This document shows, in pieces, positions 25,404 through 34,077 of a stretch of 64,000 nucleotides of DNA. The notes under the pieces are model-generated. The model made no database searches. It saw only the letters and a program-made list of their open reading frames with translations, and was not told the DNA's origin. Source of the stretch: Roseiarcus sp963759955 (lineage in GTDB: Bacteria > Pseudomonadota > Alphaproteobacteria > Rhizobiales > Beijerinckiaceae); NCBI GenBank assembly GCA_963759955.1, contig CAVXCA010000092.1:62001-126000 (forward strand), written 5' to 3'. Position numbers and translations under genes: made by a program. Numbering within the stretch: position 1 is the first letter of the stretch; each line of letters opens with the position of its first letter.

Positions 25404-26216
25404 TCAAGTCCGGTTGCGCAAGCGCCGATACTCGAACTGCACCGCGTCGGTTCCGTGGGTTCGCTCAAGTCGGCGCACGATGAAATGGCCGCGCGCGAGA
25501 GTCTGGAAATGCTCGGCGAAGGCGACGTTGACCGCCGCGCCGCCGATCGCACCGAGCGCCGGAACCGACTGGGCCGCGAGCTTTTCGCTGACGACGACGC
25601 CGAATCGCGCCGCGATTTGCGAAACGAAGCGGACGAGTATCGGCGCCGTCTCGTTCGTCAGACCGCGCTGCACGATGAACCGGGCGCTTTCGCTGACCGA
25701 CTTGGCGAGCGCGCCGCGCACGGCGAAATAACCGCTCTCGATCGCCGCTTCGCCGGGCGCCTCGCCGCCGAGCGCGAAGACTTCGATGCAGGCGAGCGCC
25801 GCGTCGGGATGCGAGAGATCCTCGCCTTCCTCGCGCGCGATTTCCGCGATCGAGCGCAACAGGATGGTGGTGGAAATCGGCAACTCGATCGCCGTGGAGG
25901 CGAGGCCGAAGGCGCCGCCGACCGCGCCAGAAGCCGCCGCCGCCGCCTTGTGCAGGCCTTTGGCCGCCTTGGCCGGCGATTTCTTGTCGATCGTCCGCAG
26001 CGCGAACCGCAGCGCTATCTTCAGCGCGCTCTCGGTGGCGCGCGCGATCGTCTTGCGCGCCGGCGAGGGCAGGGCGCGCCCCAGCGCTTCGACTTGGCGC
26101 CCGAGCAGGTTCGCCACGCGCGAAGCGAAGCTGTCGCCTTCGAGGCAGCGCGCGGCGAATTCGAGTTCGCCCAGTTCCTCGAACGACAACAGCGCGGGCA
26201 TCACGACATCGCTCAT
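25404..26216 (-). CDS. EcsC family protein
   Basis: 270-aa protein with the EcsC signature. Helical N-terminal half (IARATESALKIALRFAL), then GAVGGAFGLASTAIELPISTTILLRSIAEIAREEGEDLSHPDAALACIEVFALGG, then VSQIAARFGVVVSEKLAAQSVPALGAIGGAAVNVAFAEHFQTLARGHFIVRRLER. The family name comes from the third gene of the Bacillus ecs operon and its function is not established. Two glycine-rich amphipathic stretches may associate with membrane. The first codons are GTG-ATG; I use ATG 26216. Confidence 0.87.
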   Translation of the reverse strand: MSDVVMPALLSFEELGELEFAARCLEGDSFASRVANLLGRQVEALGRALPSPARKTIARATESALKIALRFALRTIDKKSPAKAAKGLHKAAAAASGAVGGAFGLASTAIELPISTTILLRSIAEIAREEGEDLSHPDAALACIEVFALGGEAPGEAAIESGYFAVRGALAKSVSESARFIVQRGLTNETAPILVRFVSQIAARFGVVVSEKLAAQSVPALGAIGGAAVNVAFAEHFQTLARGHFIVRRLERTHGTDAVQFEYRRLRNRT

Positions 26217-26336
26217 CACGTCGCCTTGCTTTTGGACTTCGTGCAGGCCGGCGCCGGGTCGGCATGGCGCGGCCGCGGGGCGTCTTTCCTCGGCCGAGAT
26301 ATGGGGCGTTTGGCCGAGCCGCCAAGGGGGCTTCGT

Positions 26337-27161
26337 TTAGGAGAGGATCATGTAACCGAGGCTCGCCAGCCCCGCCGCGGCGCAATAGAAGGAAAACGGC
26401 CGCATCGCCTCGAATTCGTGCTTGTGAAAATAGTGCATGAGGAAGGCGAGGCTCGCATAGGCGACCAGACCCGCGACGACGCCGGAGAGGATCGCCGCGC
26501 CGCCCAAGGTCGCTTCCTTGTGCAGCAGCTTGGGCGCTTCGAGAACGGTGGCGCCGAGAATGATCGGCGTCGCCATCAGGAATGAAAAGCGCGCCGAATC
26601 CTCGTGCTTGAGCCCCGCCACGACGCCGGCCGCGATCGTCAGGCCCGAGCGCGAGAAGCCGGGGATCAGCGCCAGACATTGCGCGAGGCCGATCGCGAGC
26701 GCGCCTTTCCAGTTCAACTCGTCGAGGATTCCAATCCCTTCGCCGGCGATCCGATCGCTGAAATAGAGCACGAAGCCGTTGGCGATGAGAAAGAACGCCG
26801 CGATCGCCGGCGTGCCGAACGCGGCGCCGAGCTTCTTTTCGAAGGCGAACCCGACGATCACCGCGGGGATCGTCGCCAGAACGACGAAGAGGAAAATGCG
26901 GCCGTCGGCGAGCGAGCGCGCGCTCGACCGGATCAGCAGCGAACGCGCGAACGCGAACCAGTCGCGCCAGAAAAACAGGAACAGCGCGGTCGCCGTGCCC
27001 AAGTGCATGACGACGAGGTAGGGGAGGAAGTCGGGCGCCTTCTGGTCGATCGACCAGCCGAACAGACGAGGCAGGATGACCGCGTGGCCGAGACTGCTGA
27101 TGGGAAAAAGCTCAGTGACGCCCTGGAGGACGGCCATGACGACGGCTTGGAACGCAGTCAA
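26337..27161 (-). CDS. uppP: Undecaprenyl-diphosphatase (BacA/UppP family)
   Basis: Integral membrane phosphatase that recycles undecaprenyl diphosphate to the monophosphate carrier used for peptidoglycan and other envelope glycans. Both active-site segments are present: LQGVTELFPISSLGHAV (E/Q-rich, Ser/His) and PGFSRSGLT. The ELFPISSLGH variant replaces the common EFLPISSTGH. About eight hydrophobic segments. TTG 27161 is chosen because AAGAGG lies 8 nt upstream and LTAFQAVVMAVLQGVTE is the usual N-terminus; 274 aa. It is downstream of the Flp pilin gene on the same strand, beyond a strong terminator. Confidence 0.9.
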   Translation of the reverse strand: MTAFQAVVMAVLQGVTELFPISSLGHAVILPRLFGWSIDQKAPDFLPYLVVMHLGTATALFLFFWRDWFAFARSLLIRSSARSLADGRIFLFVVLATIPAVIVGFAFEKKLGAAFGTPAIAAFFLIANGFVLYFSDRIAGEGIGILDELNWKGALAIGLAQCLALIPGFSRSGLTIAAGVVAGLKHEDSARFSFLMATPIILGATVLEAPKLLHKEATLGGAAILSGVVAGLVAYASLAFLMHYFHKHEFEAMRPFSFYCAAAGLASLGYMILS

Positions 27162-27297
27162 GGGGAACGCCTCTTGGCTGGAGGGAGAGATCGGCAATCC
27201 CGGGCGGGACGCCCTCCCATAACCCAATCCGCGATTCGTGTCTCGGGCTCGAACTCGTTGCGTGCGACGCGCCACGAAATAGGCGATGAAAATAGAA

Positions 27298-27328
27298 AGG
27301 CGCCGGCGAGGGATCCTCGCCGGCGCCT
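27298..27328 (-). terminator. Intrinsic terminator of the Flp pilin gene
   Basis: Perfect 14-bp stem AGGCGCCGGCGAGG / CCTCGCCGGCGCCT with a 3-nt loop, 29 bp past the Flp stop. Read on the minus strand it is followed by TTCTATTTTC, a good T-rich tail. It separates flp from uppP. Confidence 0.85.
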
Positions 27329-27356
27329 GGGAGAAGGCTTTCGAGCCTTGGTCGCC

Positions 27357-27521
27357 TTACTTGAGGCCGGCGCTGACTTCCGAGAACTCCTGGCTCAGCC
27401 TAGTGCCGAGAGCCGACAGAGAACCGATGATGAAGACGGCGATCAGCGAGGCGATCAGCGCGTATTCGATCGCGGTGGCGCCGGACTCGTTGGCGACGAA
27501 ATTCTTGAGGGACTTGATCAT
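27357..27521 (-). CDS. Flp family type IVb pilin
   Basis: 54-aa prepilin. MIKSLKNFVANESG precedes the prepilin peptidase site; the mature part begins with the classic ATAIEYALIASLIAVFIIGSL helix, with Glu at +5 and the adjacent Tyr of Flp pilins. AGGAG lies at proper distance before ATG 27521. No tad/cpa assembly genes are in the window, so secretion machinery must be encoded elsewhere. A strong downstream terminator and small size suggest abundant monocistronic expression. The 270-bp upstream region (27522-27790) holds no gene and presumably its promoter. Confidence 0.92.
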   Translation of the reverse strand: MIKSLKNFVANESGATAIEYALIASLIAVFIIGSLSALGTRLSQEFSEVSAGLK

Positions 27522-27790
27522 AGTTTTGCTCCTACGCGAGAAGAGAATTGCCATCCGGCGAGTTGACGTTGCCGCTCGGAATAGGGGCAATCTAGCCGCG
27601 GGCTGTTTCGGCTCGGTTAATTCGATTGCGCAGAATCGGGCGTACCGGTTCTCCCTGTCGGATTGGTAAAGGGGCCCTAAACATCGATCCGTCCGGTGGC
27701 CGCGCCGCGCGCGGAAAGCCTGGCGTGTCGCTTCGCCAAAATCGTAGTCGTGACAGCCGATTGCGCTCGCTCAGCGCGCCTCGGCGGGGC

Positions 27791-29053
27791 TCAGCCGGCG
27801 ACGAGCGGCGTCGGCGCGCGAAACCGGCTTGCGCGCGTCGGCGCGGATCCGACGAGCGCCGAGTTCGGCCTCGCGATCAGGCAAAACAGCAAGAATTCCG
27901 GCGCCCAACTGATCGGCGGGGCGTCCTTGCCCAGCGCCAACATCGCGAAAGGCAGGATCAGCGTCGACGCCAGGATGACGATCTCGCTCAAAGTCAGGCT
28001 TTGCGTCGCGCGCATGCGCTCTTCGAGATACCAGAGCACGGCCGCGGTCATCATCGGCAGGTCGTAATTGAAGGCGTGCGGCGTCGCCAGGAACGTGCCG
28101 ACGACGAGCAATGCGCCGGCTCGCGGCGAGACGCCGGCGCGGAAGGCGCGCCAAACGACGACGGCGACCGCGACGGCCGCGCCGGCCTGAAGCGCCAGAG
28201 CGACAGGCGCAGGCGCGCCCGCCATGCGCGCGTTGGCCGCGATCGTCGGCATGAGATAGTCGACCGGGTTGAAGTGCCCGGAATAGGCGAGCATCGAGGC
28301 GAACCACACCGGCCAGATGTTCGTCCCGAACGCCGCGCTGGAAACAGCCACGCAGACGAGCAGCGTCGCGCCGGCTGCGGCGATCGAGCGCCACAGCCCG
28401 GCGGCGATCAGCGCGATGGGCACGAGCACGCCCAATTGCGGCTTGTACGTGAGCAGGCCGAAAAGCACGCCGGCCACGATCGGGCGGCTTTGCGCGAGCC
28501 GCAGGCCGCCCAGCATCAGCGCGCCCGAGAGAAAGCCGCTCTGGCCGGAAATCAGAGCGATGCCGGTCGCGGGAGCGATGAGCGCGCCGGCGAGGCGCGG
28601 CCAGTCCTTGAAACGTCCGCCGACCATCGCCCAGAGGTAGCCGGCCAAGGTCGCGCTCATGAACAGCGCATAGGCCGCGCCGATGCCGAGCCGTCCTAGC
28701 GGCGCCAGGATCAGCAGGAACGTCGGCGGGTAAGGGAACGGATTATAGGCGTTGGCGTGCATCCCCATCGCGACCTGGCGCAGGTGCAGCGCGTCGGCGT
28801 CGTAGTTCAGCGCCGGGGCGCCCTCGTGCGTGATGAACGCCGAACACCACAGCGCATAAAAATCACCGAAGCGATAGCCTCCCGTTCCCGTCGCGACGGT
28901 CTTGACGGCGAGAACGACGTAGGCCGCGAAGAGCGCGGCCAGGATCGTAAGAACGATGTTCAAGCGGCCGTCGCGGACCTCGACGTCGAGGGCGCCCGCG
29001 GCCGTACGGAGGGCGTCTGCAATTCGACGGTGTCGCGGCGTCGTCGTCGGCAT
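27791..29053 (-). CDS. GT87-family (DUF2029) membrane glycosyltransferase
   Basis: Polytopic membrane protein, ~420 aa, about ten hydrophobic helices. The N-terminal loop YRFGDFYALWCSAF, the AYNPFPYPPTFLLILAPLG segment and the TYKPQLGVLVPIALI motif are typical of DUF2029/GT87, which includes polyprenyl-phosphate-mannose dependent mannosyltransferases of actinobacteria. Acceptor here unknown; likely periplasmic glycan or glycolipid. ATG 29053 (MPTTTPRHRR) is the most plausible start; an in-frame TTG at 29164 would add 37 residues without a ribosome site. Confidence 0.8.
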   Translation of the reverse strand: MPTTTPRHRRIADALRTAAGALDVEVRDGRLNIVLTILAALFAAYVVLAVKTVATGTGGYRFGDFYALWCSAFITHEGAPALNYDADALHLRQVAMGMHANAYNPFPYPPTFLLILAPLGRLGIGAAYALFMSATLAGYLWAMVGGRFKDWPRLAGALIAPATGIALISGQSGFLSGALMLGGLRLAQSRPIVAGVLFGLLTYKPQLGVLVPIALIAAGLWRSIAAAGATLLVCVAVSSAAFGTNIWPVWFASMLAYSGHFNPVDYLMPTIAANARMAGAPAPVALALQAGAAVAVAVVVWRAFRAGVSPRAGALLVVGTFLATPHAFNYDLPMMTAAVLWYLEERMRATQSLTLSEIVILASTLILPFAMLALGKDAPPISWAPEFLLFCLIARPNSALVGSAPTRASRFRAPTPLVAG

Positions 29054-29357
29054 GGGGATCGTCGAGGCTTCCGGCAACCCCAAGAAGAAGTTGCGCTCGC
29101 GCAGAGACGATAGCGCCGCAGTCCCTTTCAAAGCGTAAAGAGACGCCGCGCCGCCGCCGGACAATACCGCCCGAGGCGGCTCGCCCAGGCTCGCTCGGCG
29201 CCCTCGCTGGGCGAACGGGCCCGACTCGTCGGAGAAATATCCCGCAAAATCATGCAGATATGCGGAATGGCGGCGCTGCGACGAGCGTTACCCAACGCAA
29301 CTTGGCGACGATCCGTGTCGTTGCCTTCGCGATCGCCAAGCAACGGCTATCCGGTCG
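29054..29357. other. Intergenic region, no gene seen
   Basis: About 300 bp between the GT87 start and the DsbA stop. It could include an N-terminal extension of the GT87 gene up to 29164. I see no further gene, hairpin or repeat worth naming. Confidence 0.4.
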
Positions 29358-30131
29358 TCAGCACACGCTGCGGCCGCATTTGTGAACGGAATCGATCTTC
29401 GATTTGAGTTCATCGTAGCCGACGGCGCCGACGACGACTTCCTGGCCGACGACGAACGACGGCGTGCCGGTGATTTGCAGCGAGTCGGCCATCGACATGA
29501 CCTGTTGCAGACCGGTCTCGATCTCCGGGCTTTCCATGTCTTTGGCGAGGCGGTCCATGTCGAGGCCGAGTTCGCGCGCGACCGCCAGCGCCTCGGGCTT
29601 GCCGATCGGGCCATGCATCGACAGGAGCTTGTTGTGGAACTCCCAGAAGCGGTCGCCGGGCAATTGGTTTCGCGCGGCGCTCGCCACTTTGGCCGCCTCG
29701 ACGGAACCCGGGCCGAGCACAGGGTAATCCTTGAGGACGAGCTTGAGATTGGGGTCGTCCTTCATCAGGCGCGCCATGTCGGACAGGGCGCCTTTGCAGA
29801 AGTGGCAGTTGTAGTCGAAGAACTCGACCAGAGTCGCCGTGCCCTTGGGGTTGCCGACGGTCGCCTGAAACTTCGAGGAAAACAGCGCGCCGGCCTGATC
29901 GCTCACGACTTTTTGCTGCGCGGCCTCGGCGACCTGTTTGTCGTGCTTGTCGAGCGCTTCGATCGCCGCGCGCAAGACGTCAGGATTGTTGACGAGATAA
30001 TCCTTCACGAACGCGCCGAGCTCTTGCTTCTGCGCGGGCGTAAACTCGTCGGCCGCCGCCATCCCGATCGGGGCCGCGACGGCCGCCAGGGCGAGCGCCC
30101 CCCCGAGATAGGCGGCAAATTTGAATCTCAT
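29358..30131 (-). CDS. Periplasmic DsbA-family thiol-disulfide oxidoreductase
   Basis: 257-aa exported thioredoxin-fold protein. A signal peptide (cleavage near AAADEF) is followed by an N-terminal helical dimerisation-like region with KQELGAFVKDYLVNNPDVLRAAIEAL, then the active site FFDYNCHFCKGA (CHFC, ~residue 109) and the cis-Pro loop ITGTPSFVVGQEVVVGAVGYDEL. This layout matches ScsC/BdbD/DsbA-like 'Com1' proteins, which may oxidise or isomerise disulfides. It ends in an extra Cys pair (CGRSVC). AGGAG precedes the GTG-ATG start; ATG 30131 has the better spacing. Confidence 0.9.
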   Translation of the reverse strand: MRFKFAAYLGGALALAAVAAPIGMAAADEFTPAQKQELGAFVKDYLVNNPDVLRAAIEALDKHDKQVAEAAQQKVVSDQAGALFSSKFQATVGNPKGTATLVEFFDYNCHFCKGALSDMARLMKDDPNLKLVLKDYPVLGPGSVEAAKVASAARNQLPGDRFWEFHNKLLSMHGPIGKPEALAVARELGLDMDRLAKDMESPEIETGLQQVMSMADSLQITGTPSFVVGQEVVVGAVGYDELKSKIDSVHKCGRSVC

Positions 30132-30334
30132 CACGATCTCCTGCGCAGTCGTTCCTTAGGGCCTTTTTGCCCCGAAGCCAGTGGCGGATTCAAGGCGGCG
30201 CGGCGTTCGAACGGCTCCATAACACAAGTCGAAGAGAAACGCTTCCTCGGGCGAGACCGCGTAGCGAGGTTGACACGCGCGCGCGCCGGCCGACAAATGA
30301 GCGCTGGCGAACGGGAACGGCTGAGGAGAGGCAA

Positions 30335-31645
30335 ATGGCTGACGGGTTCTTCGGTGATATCGCGCCGGTGCGTTACGAAGGGCCGGCCAGCGACAATCCG
30401 CTTTGCTATCGCCATTACGAGGCCTCGCGTGTCGTGCACGGCAAGACCATGGCGGAGCATCTGCGCCCCGCCGTCTGCTACTGGCACAATTTCGGCTGGA
30501 ACGGTTCGGACATGTTCGGCGCGCCGACCTTCGAGCGTCCGTGGGCCGGCGAAACGATGGCGGCGGCGCGCCTCAAGGCCGACGCGGCGTTCGACATGTT
30601 TACGCTGCTCGGCGTTCCCTTTTTCACCTTCCATGATCGCGACGTCGTTCCCGACGGCGCGAACCTCGCCGAATTCGGCGACAATCTTTTGCGCATGGTC
30701 GACGTCTTCGCCGCCAAGATGCAGGCCTCGGGGGTCAAGCTCTTGTGGGGCACCGCCAATCTGTTCTCGCATCCGCGCTACATGGCGGGGGCGGCGACCA
30801 ATCCCGATCCCGACGTCTTCGCTTACGCGGCGGCGCAGGTGAAGAACGCGATCGACGCGACCCATCGCCTCGGCGGCGCCAATTACGTGCTGTGGGGCGG
30901 ACGCGAAGGCTACGAGACCCTGCTCAACACCAACCTGACGCGCGAGCTCGATCAGCTCGGCCGGTTCTTGTCGCTAGTCGTTGATTACAAACACAAAATC
31001 GGCTTCGAGGGGGTGATCCTCATCGAGCCCAAGCCGCAGGAGCCGACCAAGCACCAATACGATTACGACGTTTCGACGGTGTACGGCTTCCTGCAGCGCT
31101 TCGGCCTGGAAAAGGAAGTCAAGGTCAACATCGAAGTCGGCCACGCGGTGCTCGCCCACCACAGTTTCGAGCACGAAGTCGCGACTGCCGCTTCGCTCGG
31201 CGTCCTCGGCTCGGTCGACGCCAACCGTAACGACTATCAGTCGGGCTGGGACACCGACCAGTTCCCCAACAACGCCGCCGAACTGGTTCCGGCGTTTTAT
31301 CACATCCTGAAAGCCGGCGGCATCGCGCCCGGCGGATTCAACTTCGACGCTAAGGTTCGACGCCAATCGATTGATCCAGTTGATCTTCTCTATGGCCACA
31401 TCGGCGGCCTCGACACCTTGGCGCTGGCGCTCCAAGCGGCCGCGCGGCTGATCGAGGACGGCAAGTACGATGCGCTTCTCGCGAAACGCTACGCCGGCTG
31501 GGACGTCCCCGAGGCCAAGGCGATGCTCGCCCCTGGCGCCGCGCTTGACGCAATCGCGGCGCGCGTCGCCAAGGAGAAAATCGAGCCGAAGCCGCGCTCG
31601 GGGCGGCAGGAGTTTTTCGAGAACTTGCTCAACCGCCATCTCTGA
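30335..31645 (+). CDS. xylA: Xylose isomerase
   Basis: Interconverts D-xylose and D-xylulose (and glucose/fructose); cytoplasmic metal-dependent TIM barrel. Catalytic FHDRDVVPDG (His/Asp), the metal ligands in LIEPKPQEPTKHQYDYD and NIEVGHAVLAHHSFEHE, SVDANRNDYQSGWDTDQFP and GGFNFDAKVRR all match class II XylA; 436 aa is normal. The metal-site EVNH/EANH reads EVGH, but the ligand Glu and His are retained. GAGGAGAG precedes ATG 30335. No xylulokinase or xylose transporter is adjacent. Confidence 0.95.
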   Translation: MADGFFGDIAPVRYEGPASDNPLCYRHYEASRVVHGKTMAEHLRPAVCYWHNFGWNGSDMFGAPTFERPWAGETMAAARLKADAAFDMFTLLGVPFFTFHDRDVVPDGANLAEFGDNLLRMVDVFAAKMQASGVKLLWGTANLFSHPRYMAGAATNPDPDVFAYAAAQVKNAIDATHRLGGANYVLWGGREGYETLLNTNLTRELDQLGRFLSLVVDYKHKIGFEGVILIEPKPQEPTKHQYDYDVSTVYGFLQRFGLEKEVKVNIEVGHAVLAHHSFEHEVATAASLGVLGSVDANRNDYQSGWDTDQFPNNAAELVPAFYHILKAGGIAPGGFNFDAKVRRQSIDPVDLLYGHIGGLDTLALALQAAARLIEDGKYDALLAKRYAGWDVPEAKAMLAPGAALDAIAARVAKEKIEPKPRSGRQEFFENLLNRHL

Positions 31646-31752
31646 GGGCGGGCGGGGCGCCAAGCCTCCTCGCCGCTCGCCGCGCTTGTCCTCTTCGGCT
31701 CGCGGCGGCATGCTGCGCCTTCGGCGAAACGCGGGCAAAGGGGGCGGCGCGC

Positions 31753-32697
31753 ATGGAGATCGTGGAGACAGCGGGTTCGCGGCGCGAGCGCGCGTTGACG
31801 ATCCTGGGCGCGCCGGTCGAAGAGGGGGCCGGCCTCGCCGGCGCGGGCATGGGACCGGCGATGCTGCGCGTCGCGGGCCTTAAGTCCACGCTCGCCGCCC
31901 TCGGCTGCGACGTGGAGGACCCCGGCGATCTCGCGCTTTCTCCGGCTGAGCCGCCGATCACGACGCCGAGCGGCGCGGCGCGCAATTTCGCAGCGGTCGC
32001 GGCGTGGTCGCGGCTCGTCTGCCGGAAGACCTACGAGACCAAGAAGGCGGGACGAACGCCGATCCTGATTGGCGGCGACCACAGCCTGTCGATGGGCTCG
32101 GTCGCGGGCGTCGCGCGCCACGCCGCCGAGACGGGCCGCGAATTGTTCGTGCTGTGGCTCGACGCCCATACCGATTTCAACACCCCGGCGACTTCGCCTA
32201 CGGGCAACCTGCACGGCATGGCGGCGGCGATGCTGTGCCAGGAGCCCGGGTTCGAAGGCCTGCTCGGGGACGAGCCGGACGGCTTCGTCGATCCGCACAA
32301 TCTGCATCTGTTCGGCGTCCGCTCGATCGACGACGGCGAACGGCGCCTCTTGCGCGCGCGCGGCGTCGACGTCGTCGACATGCGGGTGCTCGACGAATAC
32401 GGCGCCGCGGCCTCGATACGGCGGATCATCGAGCGCGTGCGCTCGCACGACGGCCTGTTGCACGTCAGTTTCGATCTCGACTTCATCGACCCGTCGCTGG
32501 CGCCGGGGGTGGGCACGCCCGTGCCGGGCGGCGCCACTTTCCGCGAGGCGCACCTGACGATGGAACTGCTCTACGATTCCGGCCTAGTGAGCTCGGTCGA
32601 TCTCGTCGAGCTCAACCCGTTTCTCGACGAACGCGGCAGAAGCGCGACGCTCATGGTCGATCTCGCCGCGAGCCTGTTCGGCCGCAAGGTTTTTTGA
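31753..32697 (+). CDS. rocF: Arginase
   Basis: Mn-dependent hydrolysis of arginine to ornithine and urea. The metal motifs are GGDHSLSMGS, WLDAHTDFNTP and SFDLDFIDPSLAPGVGTPVPGG; the last two are the arginase-type rather than agmatinase-type signatures. At 314 aa the length fits arginase. It follows xylA by about 100 bp on the same strand but has no functional link to it. An agmatinase-family ureohydrolase of other specificity cannot be fully excluded. Confidence 0.88.
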   Translation: MEIVETAGSRRERALTILGAPVEEGAGLAGAGMGPAMLRVAGLKSTLAALGCDVEDPGDLALSPAEPPITTPSGAARNFAAVAAWSRLVCRKTYETKKAGRTPILIGGDHSLSMGSVAGVARHAAETGRELFVLWLDAHTDFNTPATSPTGNLHGMAAAMLCQEPGFEGLLGDEPDGFVDPHNLHLFGVRSIDDGERRLLRARGVDVVDMRVLDEYGAAASIRRIIERVRSHDGLLHVSFDLDFIDPSLAPGVGTPVPGGATFREAHLTMELLYDSGLVSSVDLVELNPFLDERGRSATLMVDLAASLFGRKVF

Positions 32698-33072
32698 CGC
32701 GACCTCGGCGGTTCGGGCGCTTTGGGGGCGGGGCGGGGAGCGAAATCGCGGCGCCCCATGGCGCTCCGGCGCGGCGCCAGAGGGAGCGCCGGGGCGGAAA
32801 TCCGAACACGGCAAAGACCATTACAGATTACAATAATTGTCATTTGAATGCTTAACTTTTGCACGCTCAGCGGCGCTAGAATGCGTGATGATCCGCCGTA
32901 ACACATTGATTGTATACAATAATGAAATTTCGTTAGTCTTTCGCAATCGGCCCGGGAGGGCGTTCGGCCGAAAGTTCGGCTTGATCGCGAAACGCGTTGA
33001 GGCGATACGACCGGGCGGTTCTTCGCCGCGCCCTTTTCCTGTCGCGGCAAACTCGAAAGACGGACAAATCCC
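32698..33072 (+). promoter_or_regulatory. AT-rich control region of the mdh-suc operon
   Basis: 375 bp with no gene. The middle (32820-32945) is strikingly AT-rich for this genome. It contains two inverted elements: ACAAT-A-ATTGT at 32830-32840 and the perfect palindrome ATTGTATACAAT at 32909-32920. A TTGATT hexamer (32906-32911) overlaps the palindrome and could be a -35 box, though no clear -10 follows. This should hold the promoter for mdh and the downstream TCA genes. Confidence 0.55.
32909..32920. promoter_or_regulatory. GntR-type operator-like palindrome
   Basis: Perfect 12-bp palindrome ATTGTATACAAT, 152 bp before the mdh start. TTGTATACAA is the kind of core bound by GntR-family (FadR/FCD subgroup) regulators of organic-acid metabolism. 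The regulator is not encoded in this window. Confidence 0.45.
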
Positions 33073-34038
33073 ATGGCGCGTAAGAAGATTGCGTTGATCG
33101 GGGCCGGCCAGATCGGCGGCACCCTGGCCCACCTGGCCGCGCTCAAGGAACTCGGCGACATCGTGCTTTTCGACATCGTCGACGGCGTGCCGCAGGGCAA
33201 GGCGCTGGATTTGGCCGAATCGGGTCCGGTCGAGGGCTTCAACGCCAAGCTTTCGGGGGCGAGCGACTACGCTGCGATCGCCGGCGCCGACGTCGTCATC
33301 GTCACCGCCGGCGTGCCGCGCAAGCCCGGCATGAGCCGCGACGACCTGCTCGGCATCAATCTGAAGGTCATGGAGTCGGTCGGCGCAGGCCTCAAGGCGA
33401 ACGCGCCGAACGCCTTCGTCATCTGCATCACCAACCCGCTCGACGCCATGGTCTGGGCGCTGCAGAAGTTCTCCGGCCTGCCGGCCAACAAGGTCGTCGG
33501 CATGGCGGGCGTGCTCGACTCGGCGCGCTTCCGCTATTTCCTCGCCGAGGAGTTCAACGTCTCGGTCGAGGACGTCACCGCCTTCGTGCTCGGCGGCCAC
33601 GGCGACGACATGGTTCCGTCGGTGCGCTACTCGACGGTGGCCGGCGTGCCGCTGCCCGACCTCGTCAAGATGGGCTGGACGACTCAAGCACGGCTCGACG
33701 CGATGGTCGAGCGCACCCGCAAGGGCGGCGGCGAAATCGTCAACCTGCTCAAGACCGGCTCGGCCTTCTACGCCCCGGCCGCCTCCGGCATCGCCATGGC
33801 CGAGGCCTATCTGAAGGATCAGCGGCGCGTGCTGCCGTGCGCGGCGCATATGACCGGCCAATACGGCGTCACCGGCACGTATGTCGGCGTTCCCACGGTG
33901 ATCGGCGCCGGCGGCGTCGAGCGCATCATGGAAATCGCGCTCGACGAAACGGAGAAGGCGATGTTCGCCAAGTCGGTCGCCGCCGTCCACACGCTGATGG
34001 AAGCCTGCAAGGCGATCAATCCGGCGCTTGCCGCCTAA
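33073..34038 (+). CDS. mdh: Malate dehydrogenase
   Basis: NAD-dependent oxidation of malate to oxaloacetate in the TCA cycle. 321-aa LDH-like MDH of the alphaproteobacterial type: Rossmann motif KIALIGAGQIGGTLAHL, DIVDGVPQGKALDL, VPRKPGMSRDDLLGIN (substrate Arg), ITNPLDAMVW and the catalytic His region VLGGHGDDMVP. First gene of the mdh-sucCDA-yciI-sucB-lpd operon, 39 bp before sucC. The start is followed by MARKKIALIGAG, standard for the family. Confidence 0.97.
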   Translation: MARKKIALIGAGQIGGTLAHLAALKELGDIVLFDIVDGVPQGKALDLAESGPVEGFNAKLSGASDYAAIAGADVVIVTAGVPRKPGMSRDDLLGINLKVMESVGAGLKANAPNAFVICITNPLDAMVWALQKFSGLPANKVVGMAGVLDSARFRYFLAEEFNVSVEDVTAFVLGGHGDDMVPSVRYSTVAGVPLPDLVKMGWTTQARLDAMVERTRKGGGEIVNLLKTGSAFYAPAASGIAMAEAYLKDQRRVLPCAAHMTGQYGVTGTYVGVPTVIGAGGVERIMEIALDETEKAMFAKSVAAVHTLMEACKAINPALAA

Positions 34039-34077
34039 CGTTTCCGGCCCGGTGCCCTTAAGAGCGAGCGTCATTTC

